Shown here: in pieces, positions 17,901 to 25,289 of the stretch
Position numbering within the stretch: the stretch's first letter is position 1
Layout: every line of letters starts with the position of its first letter
Origin: Pseudophaeobacter arcticus DSM 23566
Lineage (GTDB): Bacteria; Pseudomonadota; Alphaproteobacteria; Rhodobacterales; Rhodobacteraceae
Assembly: GCF_000473205.1 (NCBI RefSeq)
Contig: NZ_AXBF01000005.1
Span: forward strand, 164,924-228,923
Direction of reading: 5' to 3'
Length of the DNA stretch: 64,000 nucleotides
Notes under the pieces: generated by a model
What the model was told of the DNA's origin: nothing
The model's database searches: none
The model's input: only the letters and a program-made list of their open reading frames with translations
Position numbers and translations under genes: made by a program

Positions 17901-19270
17901 TCGTAATCGATAGTGAACCGACCGGGCAGGTCGCGCCCATGGGCGTCATGCGCCATGATGATGGTTTCCAGCTGCGCCTCGGAGAGGTGACCCTCCTCGA
18001 TCAGCTTCGCGGGCAGTCGCAAGTCATCACTGCCCGTGTTTGAGGGCATGGGCGGGGCAACCGAGGCCATTGCGATGCTTTCAACGAGCGGCGTGGGATG
18101 TTCCTGCGCACTCGCAATCTCGATCCGTTGCGGACGGTAGCGCGCATAGATGTCCGAGATGGGCGTGTTGTCGCGCGGGGTCTGAAGGCTTGTGAAGCTG
18201 AGCGGGACAACGGCCTTGGCCCGGGGTTTGGAGGGGGCGACAGGCGCAGCGGCGGCCTTGCGCGGGGCAGATGATGGAACGCTCGACCGAGTATGAGGGA
18301 TCGCTGCCGCCCGTTGGACTGGGCGCATCTCGGTCCGGGTCGCGGCCACGGCGTCAACGAAAGGAAGGACTTCCTCCAGATCCTGAACCGCGGCGCGGAT
18401 CATTTCGCCGTCCTCCTGCACCTTGTCGAAGACCATCAGCTGGGTTTCGACAGAGGTGCCGAGCTTGCGGTAGACCTGCCCCGGCATCGTCAGCGCCAAG
18501 CGTGGCGTCAGGAGACCGCAGGCGCGGGACCAATGCGCGGCATCGCGTTCGGGCGTGAATCCCGGCGGCATGATCGCCACCAGCCGCCCGCCGGGCGCGA
18601 GACGCTTTGCAGCCCCGATGAGATGTTTTGCAGCGATGTGCTTGTCGCGGGAACGATCGACCGAGGAGGCGAAGGGCGGGTTCATCACCACGACGTCGGG
18701 TAGAACCGGCGTCTGCAGCAGATCGTCGATATGCTCACCGTCATGGCCCGTCACATCGCCACCGAAGAGGGCCCGCAGGAGGCACTGGCGAAAGGGGTCG
18801 ATGTCGTTGAGCAAAAGCGTGGCACCAGCCCGGGCGGCGAAAGCTGCCAGGGCACCGGTGCCAGCCGAGGGCTCCAGAACGGTCTCGCCCTTGCGGATCG
18901 CCGCGGCCCGCAAGACCAGCGCCGCAAATGGCAGCGGCGTGGAAAACTGCTGCAGCCGGATCTGCTGCTCGGAGCGGCGGGTTTCCGTCAGCAGCCGTGA
19001 GGCAAGCAGCTTTGCAGCAGCGAAGTCACCTGCCGCGCCGTCCCCACGCAGCACAACCTGGATGGCTGCGGCCTGCATCAGGTCATAGGCTATGCGCCAG
19101 TCCCAGGCGCCCCCGGCATCGCTGCCATGAAACGTCTCGCGCATGATGCGCGCCAGCGCTGAACTGCGCAGGGGTTGATGGTCGATCTCCGCGCCGATCT
19201 GCGCCAGCGCAGAGGTGAAATCAGCGTCGGAGGTTGAGAGAGCCGGGCTTGCCGGATTGGGCTTGGACAT
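14996..19270 (-). CDS. Strawberry-notch-type helicase with N-terminal methyltransferase domain
   Basis: A 1424-residue multidomain protein. Residues about 105-290 form a Rossmann methyltransferase-like domain, with EPSAGTGAL (133-141) and NPPF (197-200) as in N6-adenine methyltransferases. A superfamily-2 helicase follows, with the strawberry-notch P-loop GDGTGCGKGR (about 475), a DEAH box FDEAHAM (about 585) and motif VI IQGLGRTHRS (about 990). A C-terminal helicase extension follows. The role is unknown; plasmid and phage homologues are suspected to act in anti-restriction or DNA processing. The ATG at 19270 has an AAGGAAAA site, and an AAAGCCCGCTTT palindrome lies 42 nt upstream. Confidence 0.85.
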   Translation of the reverse strand: MSKPNPASPALSTSDADFTSALAQIGAEIDHQPLRSSALARIMRETFHGSDAGGAWDWRIAYDLMQAAAIQVVLRGDGAAGDFAAAKLLASRLLTETRRSEQQIRLQQFSTPLPFAALVLRAAAIRKGETVLEPSAGTGALAAFAARAGATLLLNDIDPFRQCLLRALFGGDVTGHDGEHIDDLLQTPVLPDVVVMNPPFASSVDRSRDKHIAAKHLIGAAKRLAPGGRLVAIMPPGFTPERDAAHWSRACGLLTPRLALTMPGQVYRKLGTSVETQLMVFDKVQEDGEMIRAAVQDLEEVLPFVDAVAATRTEMRPVQRAAAIPHTRSSVPSSAPRKAAAAPVAPSKPRAKAVVPLSFTSLQTPRDNTPISDIYARYRPQRIEIASAQEHPTPLVESIAMASVAPPMPSNTGSDDLRLPAKLIEEGHLSEAQLETIIMAHDAHGRDLPGRFTIDYDQTKLTRADDDQDARAYRLGYFLGDGTGCGKGRECAGLILVNWLAGRRKAIWVSKSATLIEDAIRDWTDLGGSPADIQPLSKWKSDQPVPMGDGILFVTYATLRSAGKCGTTRLSQILEWMGAEFEGVLAFDEAHAMQNAAGSEQGRGVKPSQQGLAGLRLQLAAPRARVFYISATGATSVHNLAYAARLGLWGQGPEYPFPSRESFVSAMEAGGVAAMEVVARDLKTLGLYTARALSFDGVEYDVLEHALTPAQIEIYDAYAGAFRTIHHNLEAALTATGVNDASGETNASAARASAKSRFESTKQRFFNHLLMGMKAPSIIHAIKDDLATGKACVIQVVSTGESLLKRRLETMDPEDELVEGALTPRDYVLGYLEQAFPIHAQKLVEIDGNMVAEPLRDETGALVVSREALALRDAAMMELMTLAPIPSALDQILWAFGDEAVAEVTGRSIRPLKSEDGHLFIEKRAASSNSSETQAFMDGEKDILIFSDAGGTGRSYHAAQTAKNQKRRRHYLLEPGWRADAAIQGLGRTHRSAQVSAPFFRVCTSDVHGEKRFTSTIAKRLDQLGALTKGQRETGSQGMFREEDNLESPIARAALRGYFADLAAGRAEAMSYESFTDWTALRLIDKDGVLLEELPPIQRFLNRVLALPIHMQNALFAEFMRRIADQTERARAAGTLDLGVETLRGEKIEQVSTEDLWTCPKSGAVTRIIGLEVTDPVHVLSADDALSRNPDKLPMVNRASGRAALISARPMQMYDEDIVTLMRKAVRPNGSSYLEETRFESSAWEDIGRPEFARLWDAEAASLPKTTTIKLYLLTGLLLPIWKDIPTTNERIYRVTPDGATAMIGRTLSEEGAAALRARFLVSNPQTPQEMLTAALGTTAPVDLGRGLTLTRRRVAGEMRLELGGADRGMIDGLKALGCFTEIIAFQLRVFLPHGDGIDTAGILSRIVGTGPDATWDVTSVAAE

Positions 19271-19311
19271 GGGATTTTCCTTTGGATCAGGGTCTGAGTT
19301 CCAAAGGACAA

Positions 19312-19323
19312 AAAGCCCGCTTT
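19312..19323. promoter_or_regulatory. Leader palindrome AAAGCCCGCTTT
   Basis: Palindrome with pyrimidine tail (CGCTTTTC) in the leader of the strawberry-notch gene. It is the same 12-mer as at 24738-24749. Confidence 0.45.
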
Positions 19324-19372
19324 CGCTTTTCATGGTGACGGGGGTCAGACCGCGCTGACCTCCAAGGCTTGG

Positions 19373-19525
19373 TCAGGACTTGGCTTCGACCTCCCGTTTC
19401 GCATCAATCAATGCCTGTGCGGCCTGCATCACCTGAACCTGAGATGTTCCCGAGCGTGCATCCTCCAGCGCGGCCTGCACCTGCGCGCAAAACCAGGCGT
19501 CATAAGAATTCGCTTCAGCGGCCAT
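19373..19525 (-). CDS. Orphan antitoxin-like 'stability determinant' protein
   Basis: A 50-residue protein beginning MAAEANSYDAWFCAQVQAAL and continuing with an acidic/basic helix. The YDAWFxxxVxxAL pattern is that of the PaaA2/'stability determinant' antitoxins, which normally precede a ParE toxin. No toxin follows here: the next gene is the strawberry-notch helicase. A GAGGAG site lies 8 nt before the ATG. It overlaps the end of the small gene at 19515-19679. Confidence 0.6.
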   Translation of the reverse strand: MAAEANSYDAWFCAQVQAALEDARSGTSQVQVMQAAQALIDAKREVEAKS

Positions 19526-19679
19526 GGAAATGCTCCTCGAGAGCTTTATCCAGAAGCTTGCCAAGGCCATGGGGCATGTCTGCAACGTGCACCGCGACTG
19601 GCAAACGGCCCCGCTTCATCTGGGACGCGCATTGCTCATCGAGACCAAGAAGTGGCCCTTCCTTTCCCGTTTCGTCCAT
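19515..19679 (-). CDS. Possible small protein upstream of the orphan antitoxin
   Basis: A 54-residue frame (MDETGKEGPLLGLDEQCASQ...) with a GGAG site about 8 nt before the ATG and an 11-nt overlap with the antitoxin-like gene, suggesting coupling. The sequence matches nothing I know. The call rests on ribosome-binding site and overlap only. Confidence 0.4.
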   Translation of the reverse strand: MDETGKEGPLLGLDEQCASQMKRGRLPVAVHVADMPHGLGKLLDKALEEHFHGR

Positions 19680-19779
19680 TGCGTTTTCTCCAACCGTGTT
19701 AAGGCGTGAGGTTACATCACCTTGCGTGATACCGTAAACGGCGGTGCCGTTAGGGTCGCAGAAAATCATCCTAGGCCAC

Positions 19780-20298
19780 TTACCGATCGGGCGCCGCTTC
19801 AAGGGAAGTTTCGAACCGCTTGTCCGCCGCCGCGGCTTCTTTCAGGAGCGCGTCAAAATTGTCAGGTGGGTTGCCATCTTCCAGCATCCCTTTGAACGTC
19901 GCATAGGTATCCGTCTTGCTGCCATAGGCGCGCAGGGTCTTGTCGTCGTTCACCCAGGCCACCACGATGACCTTCGCATCGCTGTTGAACCGATAGAACA
20001 ACCGATACTGTTGGAAGAATTTCGCCCGGAACCAGTGCTTGCGGTGATCGCCGAGTGTGCCGCCTTGCCGGAAGGCGGCGGCACCCGGATCTGCCGGTAT
20101 GGCCTCGGTGACCAGCTTGAAGATGGCGGCCAGCCGTTTCGTGGAATTCTTCTTGCGCCAGGTCTTGGGATCGCGTGCCTTACGCGCCTCGACCTCCAGG
20201 GTCAGCCCTTCGAGCTGGTCCAGAAAGAGCGGATGCGCATAAATCGACCATCCGTTTACGACAAGGGGCGCTTGAGCGGGCACGCTATCGCCGCTCAT
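19780..20298 (-). CDS. yhaV: YhaV-family type II toxin
   Basis: A 172-residue protein of the YhaV family, ribosome-dependent ribonucleases of the RelE fold. Diagnostic stretches are VNGWSIYAHPLFLDQLEGL (14-32), the KNSTKRLAAIFKL helix, and FRAKFFQQYRLFYRFNSD with the VVAWVNDDKTLRAYG strand. Its start overlaps the PrlF antitoxin stop by 4 nt (ATGA). The pair probably stabilizes the plasmid. Confidence 0.9.
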   Translation of the reverse strand: MSGDSVPAQAPLVVNGWSIYAHPLFLDQLEGLTLEVEARKARDPKTWRKKNSTKRLAAIFKLVTEAIPADPGAAAFRQGGTLGDHRKHWFRAKFFQQYRLFYRFNSDAKVIVVAWVNDDKTLRAYGSKTDTYATFKGMLEDGNPPDNFDALLKEAAAADKRFETSLEAAPDR

Positions 20299-20621
20299 TC
20301 ATCCTCGAGCGATAGCGGCGCATCGAGATCGACGTCAACGTCTCCGACCAGTGCTGCAAGACGGTCATGCAAAGCCCCATCGAACGCCCGAATGCGGTCC
20401 GGATGCGCCTTGATATCGGCCTCGACAAAATCGAGAAAGGCGCCGAGCACAGGATCTTCCTCGTCGCTGCGCACGGGCTCAATATAGACCCTGCCACTCG
20501 GCTCGGTGCAGTAGCGAATCTGGTCGCCCTTGCCCAGCTTGAGCTGCTTGCGCACACCCGCCGGCACGGTCGTCTGATACCGATCCGTGAGTTTCGAGAC
20601 ATCTTGTGCGAGCGCTGTCAT
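20295..20621 (-). CDS. prlF: PrlF-family antitoxin
   Basis: A 108-residue protein with an AbrB-like swapped-hairpin domain at the N-terminus (LTDRYQTTVPAGVRKQLKL, residues 11-29) and an acidic C-terminal toxin-binding tail. PrlF neutralizes YhaV, and the complex usually represses its own promoter. The ATG at 20621 was chosen because the domain starts right after it; upstream in-frame codons read through the promoter region. Confidence 0.88.
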   Translation of the reverse strand: MTALAQDVSKLTDRYQTTVPAGVRKQLKLGKGDQIRYCTEPSGRVYIEPVRSDEEDPVLGAFLDFVEADIKAHPDRIRAFDGALHDRLAALVGDVDVDLDAPLSLEDE

Positions 20622-20747
20622 GGCAGTCTCCTGAAAGAATGGGGGTCTTTGCTGCCTGCGATAGGTAATGCATTTGCATTGCTCTGTCAAGATAAGCCGC
20701 AGGATCTGCTGTCGCCGGGCAGGTCGATGAACCGTCCGGCGCAGCAC

Positions 20748-21401
20748 CTAGTCTCGCCCCGCGAGATACTCCGCCAGCACAGGACTGGCCGCACCCTTCG
20801 CGAAACTGAGCAGCTCCGAGCCCGCAAGCGAGGCCTTCGACAGGCGTACGAGCCCACCGGTTTCCTCGATGCGGTAGCAGCGGCGTTTTTGCCGCCCACG
20901 CCTGTAGTGCGTCGCGGTCACGATCTGGCAAGTGCTGCCATCGGTGAGCGTCACAGGGGTGGCGAGCCTGATCTTGTCGCCTTCCTCGTAGTCCGGGATC
21001 GCAGCCCAATCCCGGCAGCGCTGGCGCCAGTCCTGGGCGTAGCTGTCCGGGTCTTTCAGGTTGGAGAGGAGCCCGATCAACGCAAGGGGAGCACGAGACT
21101 CGTTCGGGCCAGCGCTTTCCTCCATGTCCTTGTAGCCCCAGCAGCCGTCATCATATCGGGTGAGGAAGACAGCCCCGAACGTGATGGAGCCATCCACATC
21201 GGTCACATAGGTCGCGTCTTCGACAGCGGTGCCGTCGAGATTGGTGACCCTTGCCGCCGCATACCAGGTGGAGCCGACCTTGCAGGCTTTGACCAGTTCG
21301 GTTTTGCGCGTGTCGCCATGAGAGGTGCAGAGCCGGGCGATTTCCGCTTTCTCATCCGCGTAGGTTTTGACGCGGCGGTCGGTGTAGAAGAGCCATCCCA
21401 T
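20748..21401 (-). CDS. Conserved plasmid protein, possibly DUF6927
   Basis: A 217-residue protein beginning MGWLFYTDRRVKTYADEK, with TWYAAARVTNLDGT and GAVFLTRYDDGCWGYKDMEE in the middle. This layout is reminiscent of DUF6927 proteins of rhizobial and rhodobacteral plasmids, which have no known function. The assignment is from memory and tentative. An AAAGGA site precedes the ATG. It lies between the DUF3085-like gene and the PrlF/YhaV pair. Confidence 0.65.
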   Translation of the reverse strand: MGWLFYTDRRVKTYADEKAEIARLCTSHGDTRKTELVKACKVGSTWYAAARVTNLDGTAVEDATYVTDVDGSITFGAVFLTRYDDGCWGYKDMEESAGPNESRAPLALIGLLSNLKDPDSYAQDWRQRCRDWAAIPDYEEGDKIRLATPVTLTDGSTCQIVTATHYRRGRQKRRCYRIEETGGLVRLSKASLAGSELLSFAKGAASPVLAEYLAGRD

Positions 21402-21503
21402 CTCAGAGTCCTTTCTCTAATTGGGGGAATTGTTGTCGCCAATGTCCCGAGAAGGCCGCAGGCCTGGCAGGGTATTGGCGATGCTTGTTTGAGAAAGGGC
21501 GCG

Positions 21504-22097
21504 TTACGCCGCCCTCCGGTCATCGATTTCCATCAGCGCATCGAGCGGCACGCGGTAGGGCTGCATGGCGTCGAAATCCTCGCAATTGCCGCAGTTCTGC
21601 ACGATCGCGAAGGTGTCGCAGGCATCCTCGAGGATGACCCGGAAGGTGCCGCCGAGGCCCGAGGGCACCTCGTAGGTCCCGCCGATGAGATAGTCCGAGG
21701 CCCGGCGCACGAAGACGCGGATGCTGTGGCCATCGGTGGCCAGCCGGATGGCCCCCCGCCCCCGGTCGATGAGCACCTGCACGTCATCCAGGGTGTCGGT
21801 GTAGAACTGGCCGGTCAGATCGCGAAACGCCATGCGGCGCTGCGCCATCCAGTCGGTGTCCCGAAACGGGTTCATGCCGTCGGCGAAGGCGAAGGACGGA
21901 TCGGCCTGTTCGGTGGTGACGATACGGGTGGTCGTGCCATCGATGCCGTTTGAGCGCAGATGCACACCATTGCCGACGATCAGGATCAGGGCGGGCCTGT
22001 CCACGGGCCCGTTCCAGTTGGGCAGGAAGGTTTTGCAGGCGCGCGCATGGGCGATCTGCGCCGCAACTGCGGAGGCAGAGAACTTGAGAATAGCCAT
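21504..22097 (-). CDS. Conserved plasmid protein, DUF3085-like N-terminus
   Basis: A 197-residue protein. The segment PALILIVGNGVHLRSNGIDG (about 35-54) recalls the 'LxLVGDxGVYLMSNG' core of DUF3085. The rest (TFRVILEDACDTFAIVQNCG and so on) I do not recognise. The ATG at 22097 was chosen as the start of the conserved part. It follows the ParB-like gene, separated by a terminator-like hairpin at 22129-22164, so it may have its own promoter or be attenuated. Confidence 0.65.
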   Translation of the reverse strand: MAILKFSASAVAAQIAHARACKTFLPNWNGPVDRPALILIVGNGVHLRSNGIDGTTTRIVTTEQADPSFAFADGMNPFRDTDWMAQRRMAFRDLTGQFYTDTLDDVQVLIDRGRGAIRLATDGHSIRVFVRRASDYLIGGTYEVPSGLGGTFRVILEDACDTFAIVQNCGNCEDFDAMQPYRVPLDALMEIDDRRAA

Positions 22098-22128
22098 GGG
22101 GATGTCTTTCTGTTCGGTTTGGAAGGGT

Positions 22129-22164
22129 CGACCCGCGCGGGCGACGTGGTCCACGCGCGGGTCG
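22129..22164 (-). terminator. Hairpin after the ParB-like gene
   Basis: An 11-bp perfect stem CGACCCGCGCG / CGCGCGGGTCG with a 14-nt loop, 9 nt past the stop at 22174. No T-tract, so termination may be partial. Confidence 0.5.
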
Positions 22165-22173
22165 CGTAATGGC

Positions 22174-24156
22174 TCAGGCCGCTTGCGCGACCTCGCTGTC
22201 AGGCTCCGGGGTTTCCGCAGTGGGCTCCGCCTCATCACAGGCGACACCGGCGGTCTGCATCATCGGCGGGCACCAGGCGGCCACGGCAGCGCGCTGCGCG
22301 TCGGTGAGCGTGGCGAAGGGTTCAGCGAAGAGTTTGTCGCAGAAGGCGACGATCTCCTTCTTGCTCGACGAGGCGAGCGTCACAGCCTCCTGGGCGAGAC
22401 CCAGATCCTCACCGAGGATCTTCAGGAGCCAGGCCTTCTTGAAGCGGTTGAAGAGCGCCGCATTCGGCGTCCAGTGGGCGCGGATGTCGGGCATGATCTC
22501 GATCTCGAACGCATGCATCAGGCTGTCGCGCTGGCGGTCCCGCGCGAAGCAGGACTGCGTGGTGCTGGCCGTGGCATAGGCCACGAGCTTGGCCTTCTCC
22601 CCAGTCTTCAGCGCGCGAAACGCCGCGAACTGATCGGCGGGCGGGCGGGTATCATCGAGCCAGGAGAGGTCAAGCGCATCATGCGCCGCCGCCACCTGCT
22701 CAAGCGAGGTCTCGTCGATCTCGTCCATCTTGGCATGGCTGCGGTATTCCTTGCGGGCATCGATCTTGATCGCCTGTGTGACACTCATGCCGCTGGCCAG
22801 AACGTCACTGACCAGCTTGAAGAGCGTCAGATCGAGCGTGGCTTCCGGATGCAGCGCCATCGCGGCGCCAAGGGCCATGGCCCGCTCGGTCTTGAGGTCC
22901 TCTGCCAGCGAGGCTGGATAGGTGATTTCTCCGGCGTCTGGGGCCTCCTCCCCAGTCGGGTTAGCCGAGGAGCCGCGCGCACCCTCCTCTTTGACGGTGT
23001 CCTCCGGGCGCACGAGGCCAATATGGAGCGTGATCTGCCCACCCTGCCACGAGGCAATCACACCAGCGCGGGCGAGGTCCTCGGCGCTGTAGGCCTCCTG
23101 CAGATCGCGGGCTTCCTCTTCCAAGGCGTCCACGCGCTCGTAAAGGGCGTTGTAGGCACCGTCCTCGAGCCCCTCATCCTCCATCTCGAGCTGCAGTTTC
23201 TCAAGCTCGGCGGTGATTTCATCCACGCGCTTTTGCGCAGCCTCATCAGGCTCGATCGGGCCGGGATAGACGCGGCCGTAATCGGCCATGGTCGCGTAAT
23301 CATAGCGGACCATCGCATCGGCCCAAGCAAAGCCCAGCCTCATACGGGCGTCCTCGGCGGCTGCACCAAGCTTCTCGAGCAAGATGGTCTCGACCAGAGC
23401 CGCATCCTCAAGCACGGAATGCTCATCCAGCAGATCGGCTGCGACGGCACCGCCACGCGCCTCGTAGTCCACGCGCACGAAAGCCCCGATATCGTCGCTG
23501 ACCTGCACGCCGCGGGATTTGAGGGCCTGACGGACGGTATAGGCCTGCAGATAGCCGCCGTCCTTCGTGAGCGCCTCGAAGACCTCGCGCTGCGCCTCCT
23601 GGCTTGGATGCTCAGCAAAGGCCTTCATCGTGTCGAGCGTGATCACCTTGCCCCGGGCCGCGGCGCGGATGTCGGGGTGGATAAGGCCATAGCGCAACCG
23701 GCCTTTCACGGCGGCCACCGTGGTGCCGAAGGTCTTTGCGATCGTCTCGGGCGTTTGGCCATCGACCTCCATCATCCGGGCGAAAGCCTCGAACTCGTCA
23801 ATGGCGTTCATCGGCGCCTGGGTGACGTTCTCGGCGAGCGACAGCGCCGTGGTGACGTCGCAGTCTTCTGGCACAAGGCGGCAGTCCACCTTGGTCTTCG
23901 CCGTGAAGCCCTTGATGGCCTTGTCAGCGACCAGCTCCTTCAGCGCGGCATGCCGCCGGCCACCGGCCAGCACGGCGTATTTGCCGTCGAACTTCTGGAC
24001 CAGGATCGGCTGCAAGAGGCCCAGAACGGCGATGCTGGCCTTCAGATGCGCGATGTTCTCGGGATCATAGGTTTCCGGCGAGTTGCTGCGCACATTGGCG
24101 GGATGCGGGACCAGATCGCCGATGGCGACGGTGAGAGGGGCAAAGTTCGTGGTCAT
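22174..24156 (-). CDS. ParB-like nuclease/partition-fold protein (not the replicon's RepB)
   Basis: A 660-residue protein. The N-terminal ParB/Srx domain has HPANVRSNS (18-26), GGRRHAAL (about 64-71) and ENVTQAPMNAIDEFEAF (about 108-124). An HTH follows (TPETIAKTFGTTVAAVKGRLR), then a long helical C-terminus unlike canonical ParB. Proteins of this size and layout accompany DUF736/ArdC/strawberry-notch genes on alphaproteobacterial plasmids. True partition is covered by repA/repB at 30.9-33.1 kb, so this one likely does something else. The ATG has a GGAAGGA site. Confidence 0.82.
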   Translation of the reverse strand: MTTNFAPLTVAIGDLVPHPANVRSNSPETYDPENIAHLKASIAVLGLLQPILVQKFDGKYAVLAGGRRHAALKELVADKAIKGFTAKTKVDCRLVPEDCDVTTALSLAENVTQAPMNAIDEFEAFARMMEVDGQTPETIAKTFGTTVAAVKGRLRYGLIHPDIRAAARGKVITLDTMKAFAEHPSQEAQREVFEALTKDGGYLQAYTVRQALKSRGVQVSDDIGAFVRVDYEARGGAVAADLLDEHSVLEDAALVETILLEKLGAAAEDARMRLGFAWADAMVRYDYATMADYGRVYPGPIEPDEAAQKRVDEITAELEKLQLEMEDEGLEDGAYNALYERVDALEEEARDLQEAYSAEDLARAGVIASWQGGQITLHIGLVRPEDTVKEEGARGSSANPTGEEAPDAGEITYPASLAEDLKTERAMALGAAMALHPEATLDLTLFKLVSDVLASGMSVTQAIKIDARKEYRSHAKMDEIDETSLEQVAAAHDALDLSWLDDTRPPADQFAAFRALKTGEKAKLVAYATASTTQSCFARDRQRDSLMHAFEIEIMPDIRAHWTPNAALFNRFKKAWLLKILGEDLGLAQEAVTLASSSKKEIVAFCDKLFAEPFATLTDAQRAAVAAWCPPMMQTAGVACDEAEPTAETPEPDSEVAQAA

Positions 24157-24241
24157 GGGGTATCCTTCCAGGTGGGTGAGGTGTGGCCCGCGCCTTCACC
24201 CGCGTGACCAATCCCCGGCTTCAGGGATCACCACGACAAAA

Positions 24242-24281
24242 GGCCCACTCTCCCTTTGAGGGGTCAGTGGGCCTTCATCGC
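24242..24281 (-). promoter_or_regulatory. Leader hairpin before the ParB-like gene
   Basis: On the complement, AAGGCCCACT and AGTGGGCCTT form a 10-bp stem about 85-125 nt upstream of the ParB-like start. Its distal arm carries a CTCTCCCTTT pyrimidine stretch like the leader palindromes elsewhere. It could be a terminator of the DUF3768 gene, which ends at 24312, or a leader element; both fit. Confidence 0.45.
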
Positions 24282-24311
24282 CTGGGGTTTCAGCAGGGGG
24301 TGTCCCCTGCC

Positions 24312-24701
24312 CTACCAGTCGCGCGCCAGCATGATGGTCAGCACGCGCATGGTGGTGGCGGGATTGTCCGGGGTCTCAGCCCCGTAGCGGAAATCCGAGT
24401 CTGCTTCATAGAGATCGATTTTCCAGAACACGGTCTCGCCCCGGATCTCGACCGCGCCAAAATCGTGCCATCCCTCGGGATCATTCTCAGGCTCGAATGT
24501 GGCAAACTCACCGGTCGCCTTCACCGCCTCGGCCATGAAGCCGTCACCGGCCTCCATAAGCGCGCGGGTGACATGCATCCGGCCCTGGATGGGCCGCGCG
24601 GGCGGCACTCCAAGGCATGCGAGCTTGCGAAACGCGTCGTTCTGCGCCGCGATCACGGTCGGATCCGGACGGTCTGGCAGGGGTTGAACGGTCATGGACA
24701 T
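24312..24701 (-). CDS. DUF3768 protein
   Basis: A 129-residue protein with the DUF3768 pattern: an N-terminal helix AAQNDAFRKLACLGVPP, then ENDPEGWHDFGAVEIRGETVFWKIDLYE and a C-terminal TMRVLTIMLARDW. Function unknown; it is frequent on plasmids of Rhodobacterales and Sphingomonadales. A GGAG site sits 7 nt from the ATG at 24701. The AAAGCCCGCTTT palindrome is 37 nt upstream. Confidence 0.85.
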   Translation of the reverse strand: MSMTVQPLPDRPDPTVIAAQNDAFRKLACLGVPPARPIQGRMHVTRALMEAGDGFMAEAVKATGEFATFEPENDPEGWHDFGAVEIRGETVFWKIDLYEADSDFRYGAETPDNPATTMRVLTIMLARDW

Positions 24702-25289
24702 GGGGATCTCCTTTGAGAAGTTAAAACACCCTTCTCAAAGCCCGCTTTTTCTTTTCCGCATGTCGGAAAACCCGGTCCAAACCTGCCCGAACCAAACAGT
24801 TCCGACAGTCCGCTCAGCGGGACGAAACTGCGGTTCGCGTCACCAATTCGATTGTCCGCTTCGGCAATGACAATGCCTATGATTTCCTCGCCAATATGCA
24901 ACCGGCTCAAAAAGAAAAGATCATGGCGATGACAAGATCCTAGGCACGGCCCTCTACACCTCATTGAGATCCGACGGGATGACGAAAATCTAGGCTGGAA
25001 CAAAGAGGGGTGGCGCAATGTGCTGTTTTGTTTTCGTGAATTTGAAAAATCTGACATCTCTGACAGGGCATTTTCTCGTGCCCGAACCCTTGGGAACCAA
25101 TCGCGCGGGTTGTCAGCATGATGTCGCCCTAGTAGCGCTGTCGGACAAATTGGAATTGGTCCGACAGCGCCATTCAGCAGGCGTAGCGTGTCCGGTTCGT
25201 CATCTTCGCCGAGGTCTTGAGTAGCTACCTAAGTGTAACGACCGGTCCGAAAATCCGCGACCAGCTCTCAGCTTGGTGGGACGACTGCT
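24702..25289. other. Intergenic region with leader palindrome and a 12-bp inverted repeat
   Basis: A 588-bp gap. It holds the palindrome AAAGCCCGCTTT (24738-24749) near the DUF3768 gene and, near the other end, a perfect 12-bp inverted repeat GCGCTGTCGGAC / GTCCGACAGCGC (25135-25170, 12-nt loop). Short open frames on the plus strand have no ribosome-binding site or domain. The lower GC suggests inserted or degraded DNA next to the MBL gene. Confidence 0.45.
24738..24749. promoter_or_regulatory. Leader palindrome AAAGCCCGCTTT
   Basis: Identical to the 12-mer at 19312-19323, also followed by a pyrimidine tail (TTCTTTTCC), in the DUF3768 leader. Confidence 0.45.

Noticed and set aside
16517..18043. 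508-codon plus-strand frame
   Set aside because: Antisense to the strawberry-notch helicase motifs; no ribosome-binding site or recognisable domain.
22174..24156. Reading the ParB-like gene as the replicon's partition gene
   Set aside because: repA/repB with parS-like sites at 29.5-33.1 kb fulfil that role; the protein is twice the usual length and lies in the hitchhiker block.
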